NCBI GenBank assembly: GCA_021847605.1
Contig: JAJZQN010000009.1
Coordinates: 1 to 64,000, forward strand
Source of the DNA: Pseudomonadota bacterium
GTDB lineage: Bacteria > Pseudomonadota > Alphaproteobacteria > Sphingomonadales > Sphingomonadaceae
Direction: 5' to 3'
DNA: 64,000 nt
Shown here piece after piece: positions 18,295 through 28,619 of this stretch. The translations under genes and the position numbers were made by a program. Each line of letters opens with the position of its first letter. The first letter of the stretch is position 1. The notes beneath the pieces are model-generated. The model was not told the origin of the DNA, ran no database searches, and was given only the letters and a program-made list of their open reading frames with translations.

Positions 18295-19902
18295 TTAATG
18301 CTGACCGTCCCGCTCATAGATATCGGGCAGGAATTGCACCCCGTCGGCCGTCGGCACGGCGGTCAGATAGGTGAGATAGACCGGCACCGGCTGCGGTAGG
18401 GGACGATGCTGTTCGGGCGTGCTGCCCTCGGCCGCTATGGCCTTGCCAAAAAACCATCGCCCCAGTCGCTGCGCATCCTCCAGCCGGACGCAGCCATTGC
18501 TGAAATGCCGGTCAGCCTTGCCGAACAGGTCGCGCTGCGGCGTGTCGTGCAGATAAATGCCGAGGTCGTTGGGGAACATGAACTTCACTTTCCCCATCGC
18601 ATTGCTGCCGCCCGGCAATTGCCGCACGCGCACCTCCTGCTGCCCTGCGGCCACCGCGTTCCAGTCGATCGCGCTCTGGGCCAGGGGTTGAGGATTGGCG
18701 CTCCAGTCGGACAGCGCCTCATATTTCAGCCCCTTCAGCGTCGCGCCCTTCAAAATCCTGGGTGCGACCTTGCTTTCCACCAGATCGGGCGGGATGTTCC
18801 AATAGGGGTTGAGGGTCGCGTAACGGATCATGCCTGCCATGAAGGGCGTCTGCGTCTGATTGGTGCCGGCGACGACCTTCATCGTGCCATCGACCGAACC
18901 GTCGCTATAATACCAAAGCCGGGCGGACGCCGCATCGACCATGACATGCCGCACCCATGGTCCGGGCAGCAACCGCGCCCGTTCGAGGTTCAGCGCCAGC
19001 AGTCTTTCGTCGTCACCCGGCCCATGATTGAGCGCGGCAATGGTCATCGGCCCGGCAACGCCATCCGCATCCAGCCCATGGTCCGCCTGAAAGGCACGGA
19101 CCCGCGCCGCCAGCGCCTTGTCATACGCAACGCCATCCGGCAGGCCGAGGCGATGGCGCAATATGGCTATTTCACCCCCTTCGCCGCCGGGGCGCATCTT
19201 GACGCCGACAGGAACGGAAACCGCAGGCAGACTGCCCCATCGGTCGAGATAGCGCACACGCGCATCGCGCAGACGCATGTAGAGCGGGCTCATCCATCCC
19301 GCCGTCTCGACATAGTCGGCGAGCGATGGCGCCAGCGCCGCCATACGCAATATCTCGGCCGGGTCGGGCGAGCGCGGCTCTACCTCGGGATCGAGATAGC
19401 GCATCTTCACGCTGCGGGATGGACGGCGCATTGCGATGACCAGATCGGCCAGCGATTTCGACAAGGCCAGGTCAACACGGGCCAGCGCCTTGGGCGTGCC
19501 GCTGCCATTTGCATCCTCGATCAGGCGGCGCAGATCACGCGCGCCGAAATCGCGCGGATTGAGGCCATCGGCGCCACTATCCTCGATCAGGGTCAGCAAG
19601 GCATTGGCCTGTGGCCCCACGCGCCCTTTCTCGATCCAGAGCGGCCAATAGCCGCGCGGGCCATAAAAATCCTTATATTTGCCGCTGACGGCCGACCGGA
19701 TTTCCGCAGCCACGCCAGATCGAACCGCGTCGGATCCGACCTCTGACCGGGCGGACGCGGCCTGAGGCAGGGCGACAAGGCCAGCAAGCAACAGCGGCAA
19801 AAAGGTGAAGCGGACGCGGCGGCTGCGCCGCGCCCGGTCAAAAATATGGATCAGCCGCGTTCTCCACGACGGGGCGGCGGGGGCGGCGGAGGCGGCGGGC
19901 AA
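18295..19902 (-). CDS. L,D-transpeptidase, YcbB-like
   Basis: Large periplasmic L,D-transpeptidase (535 aa) expected to form 3-3 cross-links in peptidoglycan. An Ala-rich N-terminus precedes a membrane/signal segment (FLPLLLAGLVALPQAASA). A scaffold region follows, then a peptidoglycan-binding domain (RVRAFQADHGLDADGVAGPMTIAALN, about 260-290) and the YkuD domain (about 310-500) with HFSNGCVRLEDA containing the catalytic Cys. The best start is TTG at 19902 with AGGGA 5 bases upstream; no in-frame ATG or GTG precedes the signal segment. That start lies inside the upstream lipoprotein gene (52-base overlap). Confidence 0.88.
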   Translation of the reverse strand: MPAASAAPAAPSWRTRLIHIFDRARRSRRVRFTFLPLLLAGLVALPQAASARSEVGSDAVRSGVAAEIRSAVSGKYKDFYGPRGYWPLWIEKGRVGPQANALLTLIEDSGADGLNPRDFGARDLRRLIEDANGSGTPKALARVDLALSKSLADLVIAMRRPSRSVKMRYLDPEVEPRSPDPAEILRMAALAPSLADYVETAGWMSPLYMRLRDARVRYLDRWGSLPAVSVPVGVKMRPGGEGGEIAILRHRLGLPDGVAYDKALAARVRAFQADHGLDADGVAGPMTIAALNHGPGDDERLLALNLERARLLPGPWVRHVMVDAASARLWYYSDGSVDGTMKVVAGTNQTQTPFMAGMIRYATLNPYWNIPPDLVESKVAPRILKGATLKGLKYEALSDWSANPQPLAQSAIDWNAVAAGQQEVRVRQLPGGSNAMGKVKFMFPNDLGIYLHDTPQRDLFGKADRHFSNGCVRLEDAQRLGRWFFGKAIAAEGSTPEQHRPLPQPVPVYLTYLTAVPTADGVQFLPDIYERDGQH

Positions 19903-20105
19903 GGCGGTCCCTGGATGGCGTGATAGATGCCGTCGGCGGTGTAATAGCCATCGACGATACCGTCGCCATCGCGGTCGGCAGCGACGGTGCCGGCAATCGC
20001 ACCGGGGCCGACAGGTGGCGCACTCGTGACCGGGGCCTCATTTTTGGAGCAGGCGCTCAACGCCAGCAAGCCGGTGGCGGCCAGCGCCATAAATCTGATC
20101 TTCAT
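19851..20105 (-). CDS. Small lipoprotein with polyproline tail
   Basis: 84 aa. A signal peptide ends in the lipobox LSAC (about residue 19). A segment reading DRDGDGIVDGYYTADGIYHAI resembles a calcium-binding loop (DxDxDG). The C-terminus is PPCPPPPPPPPPRRGERG. The ribosome binding site is GGAG at 5 bases. The Pro-rich codons are, in another frame, the Ala/Pro-rich start of the downstream transpeptidase, so the two genes are probably coupled. Function unknown. Confidence 0.75.
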   Translation of the reverse strand: MKIRFMALAATGLLALSACSKNEAPVTSAPPVGPGAIAGTVAADRDGDGIVDGYYTADGIYHAIQGPPCPPPPPPPPPRRGERG

Positions 20106-20266
20106 ACCATCTCCCTGTGCATCAAGGACAAGCCTCGACGCCAATAGATATATTGCCGCGCTGGGCGCCGCCCACGCCTAACGCCGCAGGGGTCCAGAAG
20201 AATCCATTACCATAACGCAATGACGGCGAATGGTGCGTTAACCGCGACAGCCCGTTCCAGACTCGA

Positions 20267-21145
20267 TCAGTCTGCAATCCAGTGCGCCGACGCGATCCCC
20301 TGCGCATAGAGCAGCACGGACAGATCGCCATGCATGATCTCGGCCGCAGCAGCTTCGCGGGTTTTGGGTTTGGCATGATAGGCGACGCCCAGCCCCGCAC
20401 CTTCGATCATCGGAATGTCATTGGCGCCGTCGCCCACCGCCATGGTCAGCGTGCGGTCGACACCGCCGGCAATCGCCTTTTCCAGTTCCTCACGCTTGCG
20501 GGCCGCATCGACGATCGGGCGTGAAACCGTGCCGAGCAACGCGCCATCGGCAATGTCCAGCACATTGGCGACGGCTGCGTCGAACCCGATTTCCTGTGCC
20601 ACCGGCCCGGTGAAACGGGTAAAGCCGCCGGACACCAGCAAAGCGCGGGCGCCTCGTGCCTTCATCGTGCGGACCAGCGCCTTTGCGCCGGGCATGATGA
20701 CGACACGCTCGGCCCGGCAACGGTCGATCGCTTCGTCCGGCAATCCTTTGAGCAAGGCGACGCGCTCATCCAGCGCACCGGCAAAGTCCAGTTCACCCCG
20801 CATGGCGCGTTCGGTGATTTCCGCAATCTGCGGCTTGATGCCGGCATAGTCGGCCAGTTCGTCGATACATTCGACGGTGATCATGGTGGAATCCATGTCG
20901 GCGATCAGCAGCGTCTTTTGACGGACGGCGACGGCCTGAACGATGACGTCGATACCCTGCCCCACGCCGATCAACGCGGCGCGGGCCTTGATCGGATCGG
21001 CGTCGAAGAAGAGATCGGCCGCCTTGCCGCTGTCCAGCCATGCGGTTTCGCCCGGTTCGCAGCCTGCATCGCGCAACCGATCGGCCGCCTGCGCAATATC
21101 CCCCTGCCCCATCGAGCCACTTGCCACTAAGGTCGCGACGAACAT
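20267..21145 (-). CDS. serB: Phosphoserine phosphatase
   Basis: Final enzyme of serine biosynthesis (292 aa), a HAD-superfamily phosphatase. The nucleophile motif [17 protein letters not shown] is near residue 87, the second motif is SGGFT near 168, and the Mg-binding [10 protein letters not shown] is near 247. An N-terminal ACT-like regulatory part precedes it. The start at 21145 is supported by GGAG at 5 bases. Its ATG overlaps, on the opposite strand, the ATG of miaA. Confidence 0.94.
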   Translation of the reverse strand: MFVATLVASGSMGQGDIAQAADRLRDAGCEPGETAWLDSGKAADLFFDADPIKARAALIGVGQGIDVIVQAVAVRQKTLLIADMDSTMITVECIDELADYAGIKPQIAEITERAMRGELDFAGALDERVALLKGLPDEAIDRCRAERVVIMPGAKALVRTMKARGARALLVSGGFTRFTGPVAQEIGFDAAVANVLDIADGALLGTVSRPIVDAARKREELEKAIAGGVDRTLTMAVGDGANDIPMIEGAGLGVAYHAKPKTREAAAAEIMHGDLSVLLYAQGIASAHWIAD

Positions 21146-22088
21146 GCTTACTCCAGAACCAGACACAGGCGAATCCCGCCCACGGGTCGCGCTTATTGCC
21201 GGGCCGACCGCCAGCGGCAAGAGCGCGCTTGCCGTTCGCCTTGCACAGGCGACCAATGGCGTCGTCATCAACGCCGACGCGAGCCAGGTCTATGCCGACC
21301 TGACCATCCTGTCCGCCCGCCCGACGCCACAGGAGATGGGCGGCATGCCGCATCGCCTGTTCGGCCATATCGACGGGGCGGAGGCTTGTTCCGCCGCGCG
21401 TTGGGCGGCGGAGGCGAAGGCAGAGATTGCGGCGGCGCATGACGCCGGGCGGCTGCCAATATTGGTCGGCGGCACCGGCCTTTATCTGCGCACCCTGCTA
21501 GACGGGATTGCGCCGGTGCCGGAAATCGATGCCGACATACGGGCAGAGGTTCGCGCGATGCCGGTGGCCCTGACGCATGAAGCATTGAGCAAGGAAGACC
21601 CGGCAGCGGCGGCGCGACTTGCGCCAGCCGATACGACGCGGGTGGCACGCGCGCTGGAAGTCGTACGCTCGACCGGGCGGACTCTGGCAGAATGGCAGAA
21701 GGTGAAGGTCGGAGGAATCGGTACGGACATCCGCCTTTCGCCGATGATCCTGCTGCCGCCGCGCGACTGGCTGATCGAACGATGCGACCGGCGGTTCGAC
21801 ATCATGATGGAACGCGGCGCCGTTGCTGAGGTCGAGACGCTGCTGACCCGCCATCTCAACCCCGATCTGCCGGTGATGCGGGCGATCGGGGTGCCGGAAA
21901 TCGCCGCCTATCTAAAAGGCGACAGCGAAATGGACGTTGTAGTGGCGAAGGGGCAATTGGCGACCCGGCAATATGCCAAGCGGCAATATACGTGGTTTTC
22001 CAATCAGCCTCCGCCAGACTGGCCGCGTGAACGGCGACAGATTGATGACGAAATTATCAAGGATTTGGTAATTAAATTACAACAATAA
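21144..22088 (+). CDS. miaA: tRNA dimethylallyltransferase
   Basis: Adds an isopentenyl group to A37 of tRNAs reading UNN codons (314 aa). The P-loop [16 protein letters not shown] is at about residues 16-31, [20 protein letters not shown] near 40, and [15 protein letters not shown] near 108. The C-terminal tRNA-binding part has [14 protein letters not shown]. The ATG at 21144 shares bases with the divergent serB start, and the nearest AAGG is 11 bases upstream, so initiation may be weak. No alternative in-frame start exists before the P-loop. Confidence 0.93.
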   Translation: MLTPEPDTGESRPRVALIAGPTASGKSALAVRLAQATNGVVINADASQVYADLTILSARPTPQEMGGMPHRLFGHIDGAEACSAARWAAEAKAEIAAAHDAGRLPILVGGTGLYLRTLLDGIAPVPEIDADIRAEVRAMPVALTHEALSKEDPAAAARLAPADTTRVARALEVVRSTGRTLAEWQKVKVGGIGTDIRLSPMILLPPRDWLIERCDRRFDIMMERGAVAEVETLLTRHLNPDLPVMRAIGVPEIAAYLKGDSEMDVVVAKGQLATRQYAKRQYTWFSNQPPPDWPRERRQIDDEIIKDLVIKLQQ

Positions 22089-22190
22089 GCGCTTGACCGA
22101 TCATTTTATGTCCACTAGACGCCCATGCCTTGCCATCGCAGGCGCATTGGCGCAAAGGCGCGGCTTGCAGTCAAAAGGAAGGAATCCATC

Positions 22191-23942
22191 GTGGCCGAAA
22201 AGAGCGGCGCGGACATATTGGTTCAATGCCTGGTCGATCTGGGCGTGGAAGTCGTGTTCGGTTATCCGGGCGGCGCTGTGCTGCCCATTTATGATGCGCT
22301 CTATAATCACCCCACGATCAAGCATGTGCTAGTCCGCCACGAACAGGGCGCGACCCATATGGCGGAGGGCTATGCCCGTTCGACCGGCAAGCCGGGCGTC
22401 GTTCTGGTCACGTCCGGTCCGGGCGCGACCAATGCCGTCACCGGCATCACCGACGCGCTGCTGGATTCCATTCCTATGATTGTCATCACCGGACAGGTTC
22501 CCACGCAATTGATCGGCACGGACGCTTTTCAGGAAGCGGACACGGTCGGCATCACACGCCACTGTTCCAAGCATAATTATCTGGTCAAGGATCCGGCCAA
22601 ACTGGCGGGCATCGTCCATGAGGCGTTCCATATCGCCACCACCGGCCGTCCCGGCCCGGTCGTCGTCGACATTCCCAAGAACGTCCAGATCGCCACCGCG
22701 CCCTTCATCAAGCCCGGCCCAGTCCAGCATGCCAGCTATCGCCCGCAGGTGAAGGCGGATGCGGCAGGTATCGACGCAGCCGTCGAAATGCTGGCTGCGG
22801 CGGAACGACCCATCCTCTACACCGGCGGCGGCGTGATCAACAGCGGCCCGCGCGCGACCGAACTGCTGCGCGAACTGGCCGCCATGACCGGATCGCCGGT
22901 TACGTCCACGCTGATGGGCCTGGGCGCTTTCCCGGCGACGTCGGACCAGTGGGTCGGCATGCTGGGCATGCATGGCACCTATGAAGCCAATTGGGCGATG
23001 AATCAGGCCGACCTGATCATCGCGATCGGTGCGCGGTTCGACGATCGCGTCACCGGCCGTCTCGACGCCTTCGCGCCCAACAGCCGCAAGGTCCATATCG
23101 ATATCGACCGCAGCAGCATCAACAAGATCATCGACGTCGATGTCGCGGTCGTCGCCGATGTCGCCAGCGCGCTGGAAGACATGATCGCCCTGTGGAAGCA
23201 GCGCGGCCATGAAAAGAGCGACCTGTCCGCATGGTGGGATCGCATCGATGGCTGGCGCACGAAAAAGTCGCTCTCCTATCCCGAAGACGGTAAGGAAATC
23301 ATGCCGCAGCGCGCGATCGCCGACCTGTATCAGGCGACCCGCGCGACCGGCAAGGACGTGATCATCACCACCGAAGTCGGCCAGCATCAGATGTGGGCCG
23401 CCCAGCATTTCGGTTTTGACGAGCCGAACAAATGGCTGACCTCCGGCGGGCTTGGAACCATGGGCTATGGCTTCCCCGCCGCGATCGGCGCGCAGATGGG
23501 CAATCCCGACAGCCTGACCATCTGCATTGCGGGCGACGCCTCCATTCAGATGAATATTCAGGAAATGGGGACGGCGACCCAATATCGCCTGCCCGTCAAA
23601 ATCTTCATCCTGAACAATGAATATATGGGCATGGTCCGTCAGTGGCAGGAACTGACCTATGAAAGCCGCTATTCCAACAGCTATTCCGACAGCCTGCCCG
23701 ATTTCGTGAAGCTGGGTGAAGCCTATGGCTGGACCGGCATCCGTATCGAAGGACCGGATGATCTGGAGGCGGGCATCCGCCGGATGATCGAGACACCCGG
23801 CCCGGTGATCGTCGATTGCCGTGTGGCGAAACTGTCCAACTGTTTCCCGATGATCCCGTCGGGCGCCGCGCACACCGACATGCTGCTCGACCCCCGACAG
23901 ATTGAAGGCGTGATGTCGGACGAGGCGAAGGCACTGGTGTAA
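22191..23942 (+). CDS. ilvB: Acetolactate synthase large subunit
   Basis: Thiamine diphosphate enzyme (583 aa) making acetolactate/acetohydroxybutyrate for valine, leucine and isoleucine. The catalytic Glu region GYPGGAVLPIYDAL is near residue 25, GPGATNAVTGITDALLDSIP near 80, and the ThDP motif GDASIQMNIQEM...NNEYMGMVRQWQE near 450-485. The start is GTG at 22191 with an extended GGAAGGA 7 bases upstream. The 102 bases before it contain no branched-chain-rich leader peptide that I can find, in contrast to leuA. Confidence 0.95.
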   Translation: MAEKSGADILVQCLVDLGVEVVFGYPGGAVLPIYDALYNHPTIKHVLVRHEQGATHMAEGYARSTGKPGVVLVTSGPGATNAVTGITDALLDSIPMIVITGQVPTQLIGTDAFQEADTVGITRHCSKHNYLVKDPAKLAGIVHEAFHIATTGRPGPVVVDIPKNVQIATAPFIKPGPVQHASYRPQVKADAAGIDAAVEMLAAAERPILYTGGGVINSGPRATELLRELAAMTGSPVTSTLMGLGAFPATSDQWVGMLGMHGTYEANWAMNQADLIIAIGARFDDRVTGRLDAFAPNSRKVHIDIDRSSINKIIDVDVAVVADVASALEDMIALWKQRGHEKSDLSAWWDRIDGWRTKKSLSYPEDGKEIMPQRAIADLYQATRATGKDVIITTEVGQHQMWAAQHFGFDEPNKWLTSGGLGTMGYGFPAAIGAQMGNPDSLTICIAGDASIQMNIQEMGTATQYRLPVKIFILNNEYMGMVRQWQELTYESRYSNSYSDSLPDFVKLGEAYGWTGIRIEGPDDLEAGIRRMIETPGPVIVDCRVAKLSNCFPMIPSGAAHTDMLLDPRQIEGVMSDEAKALV

Positions 23943-23955
23943 GAGGAGCGGTCCG

Positions 23956-24303
23956 TTGGCACAGCATCTCAAACTTCGGCTGCATATCACGGAACCGTGG
24001 GATTTTGAACGGAGTGCCGGCACATCGGACCTGACCGGATGGACCATCGACCATATCGACCCGGACAATGGCGATTGGGAAGTGCATCTGGATGAAGGGT
24101 TCGATTTCAACCGGCGCCATATCGGTACGCTGCTGGCCAGCCCCCGTTATGTCGGCGAAAGCCTGAGCCGGATGTTCGATGCCGTGGCGGGTTTCCCGGT
24201 ACGGCTCGCCCACCGGCTGGACGGGGAATGGCAATTCGCCTTTGCGGCAATGATTTCCGAGCGCCACGAGCGCCAGGATATGGATAACGGAACGAGCATC
24301 TGA
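23956..24303 (+). CDS. Unknown protein encoded between ilvB and ilvN
   Basis: 115 aa starting at TTG 23956, with an excellent GAGGAG ribosome binding site at 7 bases; its TGA overlaps the ilvN ATG (TGATG). The protein is soluble, acidic and aromatic-rich (WDFERSAGTSDLTGWTIDHI; GDWEVHLDEGFDFNRRHIGTLL), with no signal peptide or membrane segment. I recognise no domain. Placement and coupling suggest a role linked to acetolactate synthase, but that is inference. Confidence 0.82.
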   Translation: MAQHLKLRLHITEPWDFERSAGTSDLTGWTIDHIDPDNGDWEVHLDEGFDFNRRHIGTLLASPRYVGESLSRMFDAVAGFPVRLAHRLDGEWQFAFAAMISERHERQDMDNGTSI

Positions 24304-24818
24304 TGCATATTCAGGAAGAATTGAGCCAGCGACACGTCCTGTCGCTGACCGTTTCCAACGAAGCGGGCATGCTGGCGCGGATCGCCGGCCTGTTCACCGC
24401 GCGCGGCTATAATATCGACAGCCTGACCGTGGCCGACATTACGCCTGATCATGGCGTCAGCCGCATCACCATCGTCACCAACGGCCCGCCCAAGGTGATC
24501 GACCAGATCATCGCACAGCTCGACCGGCTGGTGTCGGTTCATAAGGTGACTGACCTGACCGAGGCCGGACCGTTCGTGGAACGCGAGCTGGCGCTGGTGA
24601 AGGTTGCTGGCACGGGCGAGGACCGGATCGAAGCGCTGCGCCTGGCTGACGTGTTCCGTGCCAAGGTGGTCGACACCACGATCGAGAGCTTCATCTTCGA
24701 AATTACTGGCACCACCGAAAAGGTCGATAATTTCGTGGCTCTGATGCGCCAGATCGGTCTGGTCGAAGTCGGCCGGACCGGCGTGGTCGGCCTTATCCGG
24801 GGCAAGGAACCGGTCTGA
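24303..24818 (+). CDS. ilvN: Acetolactate synthase small (regulatory) subunit
   Basis: Regulatory subunit (171 aa) that confers valine feedback on IlvB. An ACT domain (HVLSLTVSNEAGMLARIAGLFTARGYNIDSLTV, residues about 11-45) is followed by the C-terminal ALS_ss_C domain. Gene order ilvB-orf-ilvN-ilvC and the overlap with the upstream small gene indicate one operon up to here. Confidence 0.95.
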   Translation: MHIQEELSQRHVLSLTVSNEAGMLARIAGLFTARGYNIDSLTVADITPDHGVSRITIVTNGPPKVIDQIIAQLDRLVSVHKVTDLTEAGPFVERELALVKVAGTGEDRIEALRLADVFRAKVVDTTIESFIFEITGTTEKVDNFVALMRQIGLVEVGRTGVVGLIRGKEPV

Positions 24819-24886
24819 CCCCATCCATTACCCGCCTCGCAAGGGCGGCCCATCCACCCGTCATTTCATTCATCATCAACATCTAA

Positions 24887-25942
<1,056 letters not shown>

Positions 25943-25955
25943 CAGCGTTCGAAAC

Positions 25956-25981
25956 CCGGAAACGGAACGATCCGTTTCCGG
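25956..25981. other. Perfect 11-bp hairpin after ilvC
   Basis: CCGGAAACGGA, loop ACGA, TCCGTTTCCGG, 13 bases after the ilvC stop. No T-run follows on either strand, so it is more likely an mRNA 3' stabilising or pausing hairpin than a terminator. Confidence 0.6.
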
Positions 25982-25998
25982 TTACGGCTCTGGAACAA

Positions 25999-26042
25999 TC
26001 AAGGGATGCTGCTTATTCTGGCGGCATCCCTTGAGTGCTTTT
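25999..26042 (+). terminator. Probable terminator of ilvC
   Basis: An 11-bp stem TCAAGGGATGC/GCATCCCTTGA with a 14-base loop, followed by GTGCTTTT. Confidence 0.65.
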
Positions 26043-26057
26043 CGGAGTGTTTGTCCC

Positions 26058-26675
26058 ATGCGTAAGTTTCTGATCCCCGCCGCCGCCCTGATCGCCATTG
26101 CCGGCGGTTCCGTTGTCGTTGCCCAGGGTGCCGGCACGCCGGGTAGCAAGGATGTCGCCAAGGTTACGGGTGGCACCTATCAGGTCGAACCGACCCATAC
26201 CCAGATCGTCTTTGCCTATGACCATATGGGCTTCACCAACAATATGGGCGTCATCGCGATGCCGACCGGCACGCTGACGCTGGACAAGGCCAATCCCGCC
26301 GCGTCGAAGGTTTCGATCGAAGTGCCGATTGCAAACCTGACCACCGGCATTCCGGCGCTGAACGAACATCTGGCCAAGCCTGACTTCTTCGACGCCGCCA
26401 AATTCCCGACCGCCACCTTCGTATCGACGGGCGTAAAAGCCGAAGGCGCGACCGGCGCGACCATCAGCGGCAACCTGACCATCAAGGGCGTGACCAAGCC
26501 GGTAACGCTGGATGCCGAATTTTACGGCGCTGGCGCCAATCCGATGAACAAGAAGGAAAATATCGGCTTCATCGCGACCGGCACGATCAAGCGCAGCGAT
26601 TTCGGAATGGGCGGTTTCGTGCCTGTCGTGGGCGACAATATCGAACTGAAGATCATCGCCGCCTTCCAGAAATAA
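26058..26675 (+). CDS. YceI family periplasmic protein
   Basis: 205 aa with a signal peptide (about residues 1-22). The YceI beta-barrel begins at GGTYQVEPTHTQIVFAYDHMGF and includes LNEHLAKPDFFDAAKFPTATF and the closing GDNIELKI. Family members bind long polyisoprenoid chains or related lipids. Here it is a single gene between ilvC and leuA with its own terminator, with no obvious partner such as a cytochrome b561. Confidence 0.92.
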   Translation: MRKFLIPAAALIAIAGGSVVVAQGAGTPGSKDVAKVTGGTYQVEPTHTQIVFAYDHMGFTNNMGVIAMPTGTLTLDKANPAASKVSIEVPIANLTTGIPALNEHLAKPDFFDAAKFPTATFVSTGVKAEGATGATISGNLTIKGVTKPVTLDAEFYGAGANPMNKKENIGFIATGTIKRSDFGMGGFVPVVGDNIELKIIAAFQK

Positions 26676-26705
26676 GGCGTTCTGCGACATAATCTGTCAA
26701 AAATA

Positions 26706-26735
26706 CGGGGCCGGCTTGCAAGTCGGCCCCGTTTC
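26706..26735 (+). terminator. Rho-independent terminator after the YceI gene
   Basis: Stem CGGGGCCG/CGGCCCCG with a 10-base loop, followed by TTTCG. It lies 30 bases after the stop codon and immediately before the leuA leader. Confidence 0.8.
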
Positions 26736-26740
26736 GCGTT

Positions 26741-26803
26741 ATGGGCGCTTCCATCATGCAGAGCGTCGCGCTTCTTACCCTGCTACGACTTACACGCCCT
26801 TAG
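26741..26803 (+). CDS. leuL: leuA leader peptide
   Basis: A short reading frame starting at ATG 26756 (or in-frame ATG 26741) reads MQSVALLTLLRLTRP then TAG at 26801-26803. Five of its 15 residues are Leu, in the clustered codons CTT CTT, CTG CTA and CTT. It precedes leuA by 135 bases and runs into complementary stem-forming segments, as in leucine attenuators. No clear ribosome binding site is seen, and the choice between the two start codons is open. Confidence 0.72.
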   Translation: MGASIMQSVALLTLLRLTRP

Positions 26804-26857
26804 GCGTGGCTTTTATGCTGCCTTCCGGCTAAGGGCAGCGTCGATCCGCCTAAGGGC
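26793..26857 (+). promoter_or_regulatory. leuA attenuator region (mutually exclusive hairpins)
   Basis: Segment 26796-26806 (GCCCTTAGGCG) overlaps the leader stop codon. It can form a local hairpin (26793-26808, CACGCC/GGCGTG, then GCTTTT). It can also pair perfectly over 11 bp with 26847-26857 (CGCCTAAGGGC), or nearly as well with 26827-26836. GCTGCCTT/AAGGGCAGC near 26818-26839 is a further hairpin. Competing pairings controlled by ribosome position on Leu codons are the form expected of attenuation. Which structure terminates is not certain. Confidence 0.65.
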
Positions 26858-26938
26858 ATTCATCACAGTCAAGTCGTACCCCGGACGCCCCCCTTTTCGG
26901 AATTTCAGGCGCGCCGTGTCAGGAAGTAGTTTGATCCC

Positions 26939-28612
26939 ATGATGCTGACCGATCCCGCACAAAAATATCGCGCTTTCCCGCAGGTTGACCTGCCCGACCG
27001 CCAATGGCCGTCGAAGGTCATTACGAAGGCGCCCCGCTGGCTGTCCACCGACATGCGCGATGGCAACCAGTCGCTGATCGACCCGATGAACGCGGAAAAG
27101 AAGCGCCGCTTCTTCGACCTGTTGCTCAAGGTCGGCGTGAAGGAAATCGAGGTCGGCTTCCCCAGCGCGGGCGCAACCGAGTTCGATTTCATTTCCGGGC
27201 TGGTGCAGACCGGCGCCATCCCCGACGATGTGATGCCACAGGTGTTGACGCAGGCCCGCGCTGACCTGATCGCGACGACCTTTGAATCGCTGCGCGGCGC
27301 AAAGCAGGCCATCGTCCATGTCTATAATGCGGTATCGCCCGCATGGCGCGACATCGTGTTCCAGATGGAACGCAGCGAAGTACGACAGATCGCGGTCAAC
27401 GCCGCAAAGTTGCTGCGCGATCATGCTGCGGCGCAGCCCGACACCGACTGGCATTTCGAATATTCGCCCGAAACCTTCTCGACCGCGGAGCTGGATTTCA
27501 GCCTGGAATGCTGTGAGGCGGTGATGGAAATTTTGCAGCCGACGCCGGAGCGTCCGCTGATCCTGAACCTGCCCGCCACCGTCGAGTGCGCGACGCCCAA
27601 CATCTATGCCGATCAGATCGAATGGATTTGCCGCAATATCAGCAAGCGCGACAGTGTGGTGATCTCGCTGCACACCCATAATGACCGTGGCACCGGCGTC
27701 GCGGCGGCGGAACTGGGCATCATGGCGGGTGCGGATCGCGTAGAAGGCTGTCTGTTCGGCAATGGCGAGCGCACCGGCAATTGCGACATCGTGACCGTAG
27801 CGCTCAATATGTACACGCAGGGGATCAACCCCGAACTGGACTTCAGCGACATTGATGAGGTCATCCAGACCGTCGAATATTGCAACCAGTTGCCCGTCCA
27901 TCCCCGCCATCCCTATGCTGGCGAACTGGTGTTCACGGCCTTCTCCGGCAGCCATCAGGACGCAATCAAGAAGGGCTTTGCTGCGCAGGATGCGCGCAAC
28001 GACCTGATCTGGAACGTCCCTTATCTGCCGATCGACCCCAAGGATCTGGGCCGCGATTATGAAGCGGTGATCCGCGTCAATTCGCAGTCGGGCAAGGGCG
28101 GCGTCGCATGGGTGTTGCAACAGGATAAGGGCTTCAAGCTGCCCAAGCGGATGCAGGCCGACTTCTCGAAGGTGGTTCAGGCACTGGCCGACAGTTCCAG
28201 CCGTGAACTCAACGCAGCCGACATCTCGGCCGCGTTCGAGGATTATTACCGCATGTCCGGCGATCAGCCCTATGCGCTGATCGACTATCATGAAAGCGGC
28301 GCGGCGGGCGACCGCATCTTCACGGGCAAGATCGCCCATGAAGGCGGCGAGCGGAGCATTTCCGGGCGCGGCAACGGCCTGCTCTCGTCGGTGCTGGCCG
28401 CGCTGCGCGACGAATTGGGCGTGGAACTGGAAATCGCCGATTACAGCGAACATGCGATCGGCGCCGGCAGCAATGTGAACGCCGCCGCCTATGTCGAATG
28501 CCGCACCGCCGACGGGCGCACCGTGTTCGGCATCGGCACTGACAGCGACGTCGCAACCGCATCGGTCAAGGCCGTATTGTCGGCCGCCAACGGGATTGCC
28601 GCGCGGGGCTAA
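26939..28612 (+). CDS. leuA: 2-isopropylmalate synthase
   Basis: First enzyme of leucine biosynthesis (557 aa), the longer LeuA class. The catalytic start [13 protein letters not shown] is near residue 39, [16 protein letters not shown] near 72, and [16 protein letters not shown], with metal-binding His residues, near 245. The C-terminal regulatory domain, which binds leucine for feedback, runs from about residue 430. The start may be ATG 26939 or ATG 26942; AGGAAG lies 12-15 bases upstream. It is preceded by a leucine-rich leader. Confidence 0.96.
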   Translation: MMLTDPAQKYRAFPQVDLPDRQWPSKVITKAPRWLSTDMRDGNQSLIDPMNAEKKRRFFDLLLKVGVKEIEVGFPSAGATEFDFISGLVQTGAIPDDVMPQVLTQARADLIATTFESLRGAKQAIVHVYNAVSPAWRDIVFQMERSEVRQIAVNAAKLLRDHAAAQPDTDWHFEYSPETFSTAELDFSLECCEAVMEILQPTPERPLILNLPATVECATPNIYADQIEWICRNISKRDSVVISLHTHNDRGTGVAAAELGIMAGADRVEGCLFGNGERTGNCDIVTVALNMYTQGINPELDFSDIDEVIQTVEYCNQLPVHPRHPYAGELVFTAFSGSHQDAIKKGFAAQDARNDLIWNVPYLPIDPKDLGRDYEAVIRVNSQSGKGGVAWVLQQDKGFKLPKRMQADFSKVVQALADSSSRELNAADISAAFEDYYRMSGDQPYALIDYHESGAAGDRIFTGKIAHEGGERSISGRGNGLLSSVLAALRDELGVELEIADYSEHAIGAGSNVNAAAYVECRTADGRTVFGIGTDSDVATASVKAVLSAANGIAARG

Positions 28613-28619
28613 AAAACAG

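Noticed and set aside
22089-22190. Attenuator or leader peptide before ilvB
   Set aside because: I found no short frame rich in Ile, Val or Leu and no competing hairpins. A TTGACC/TAGACG pair at about 22094 is too weak to call a promoter.
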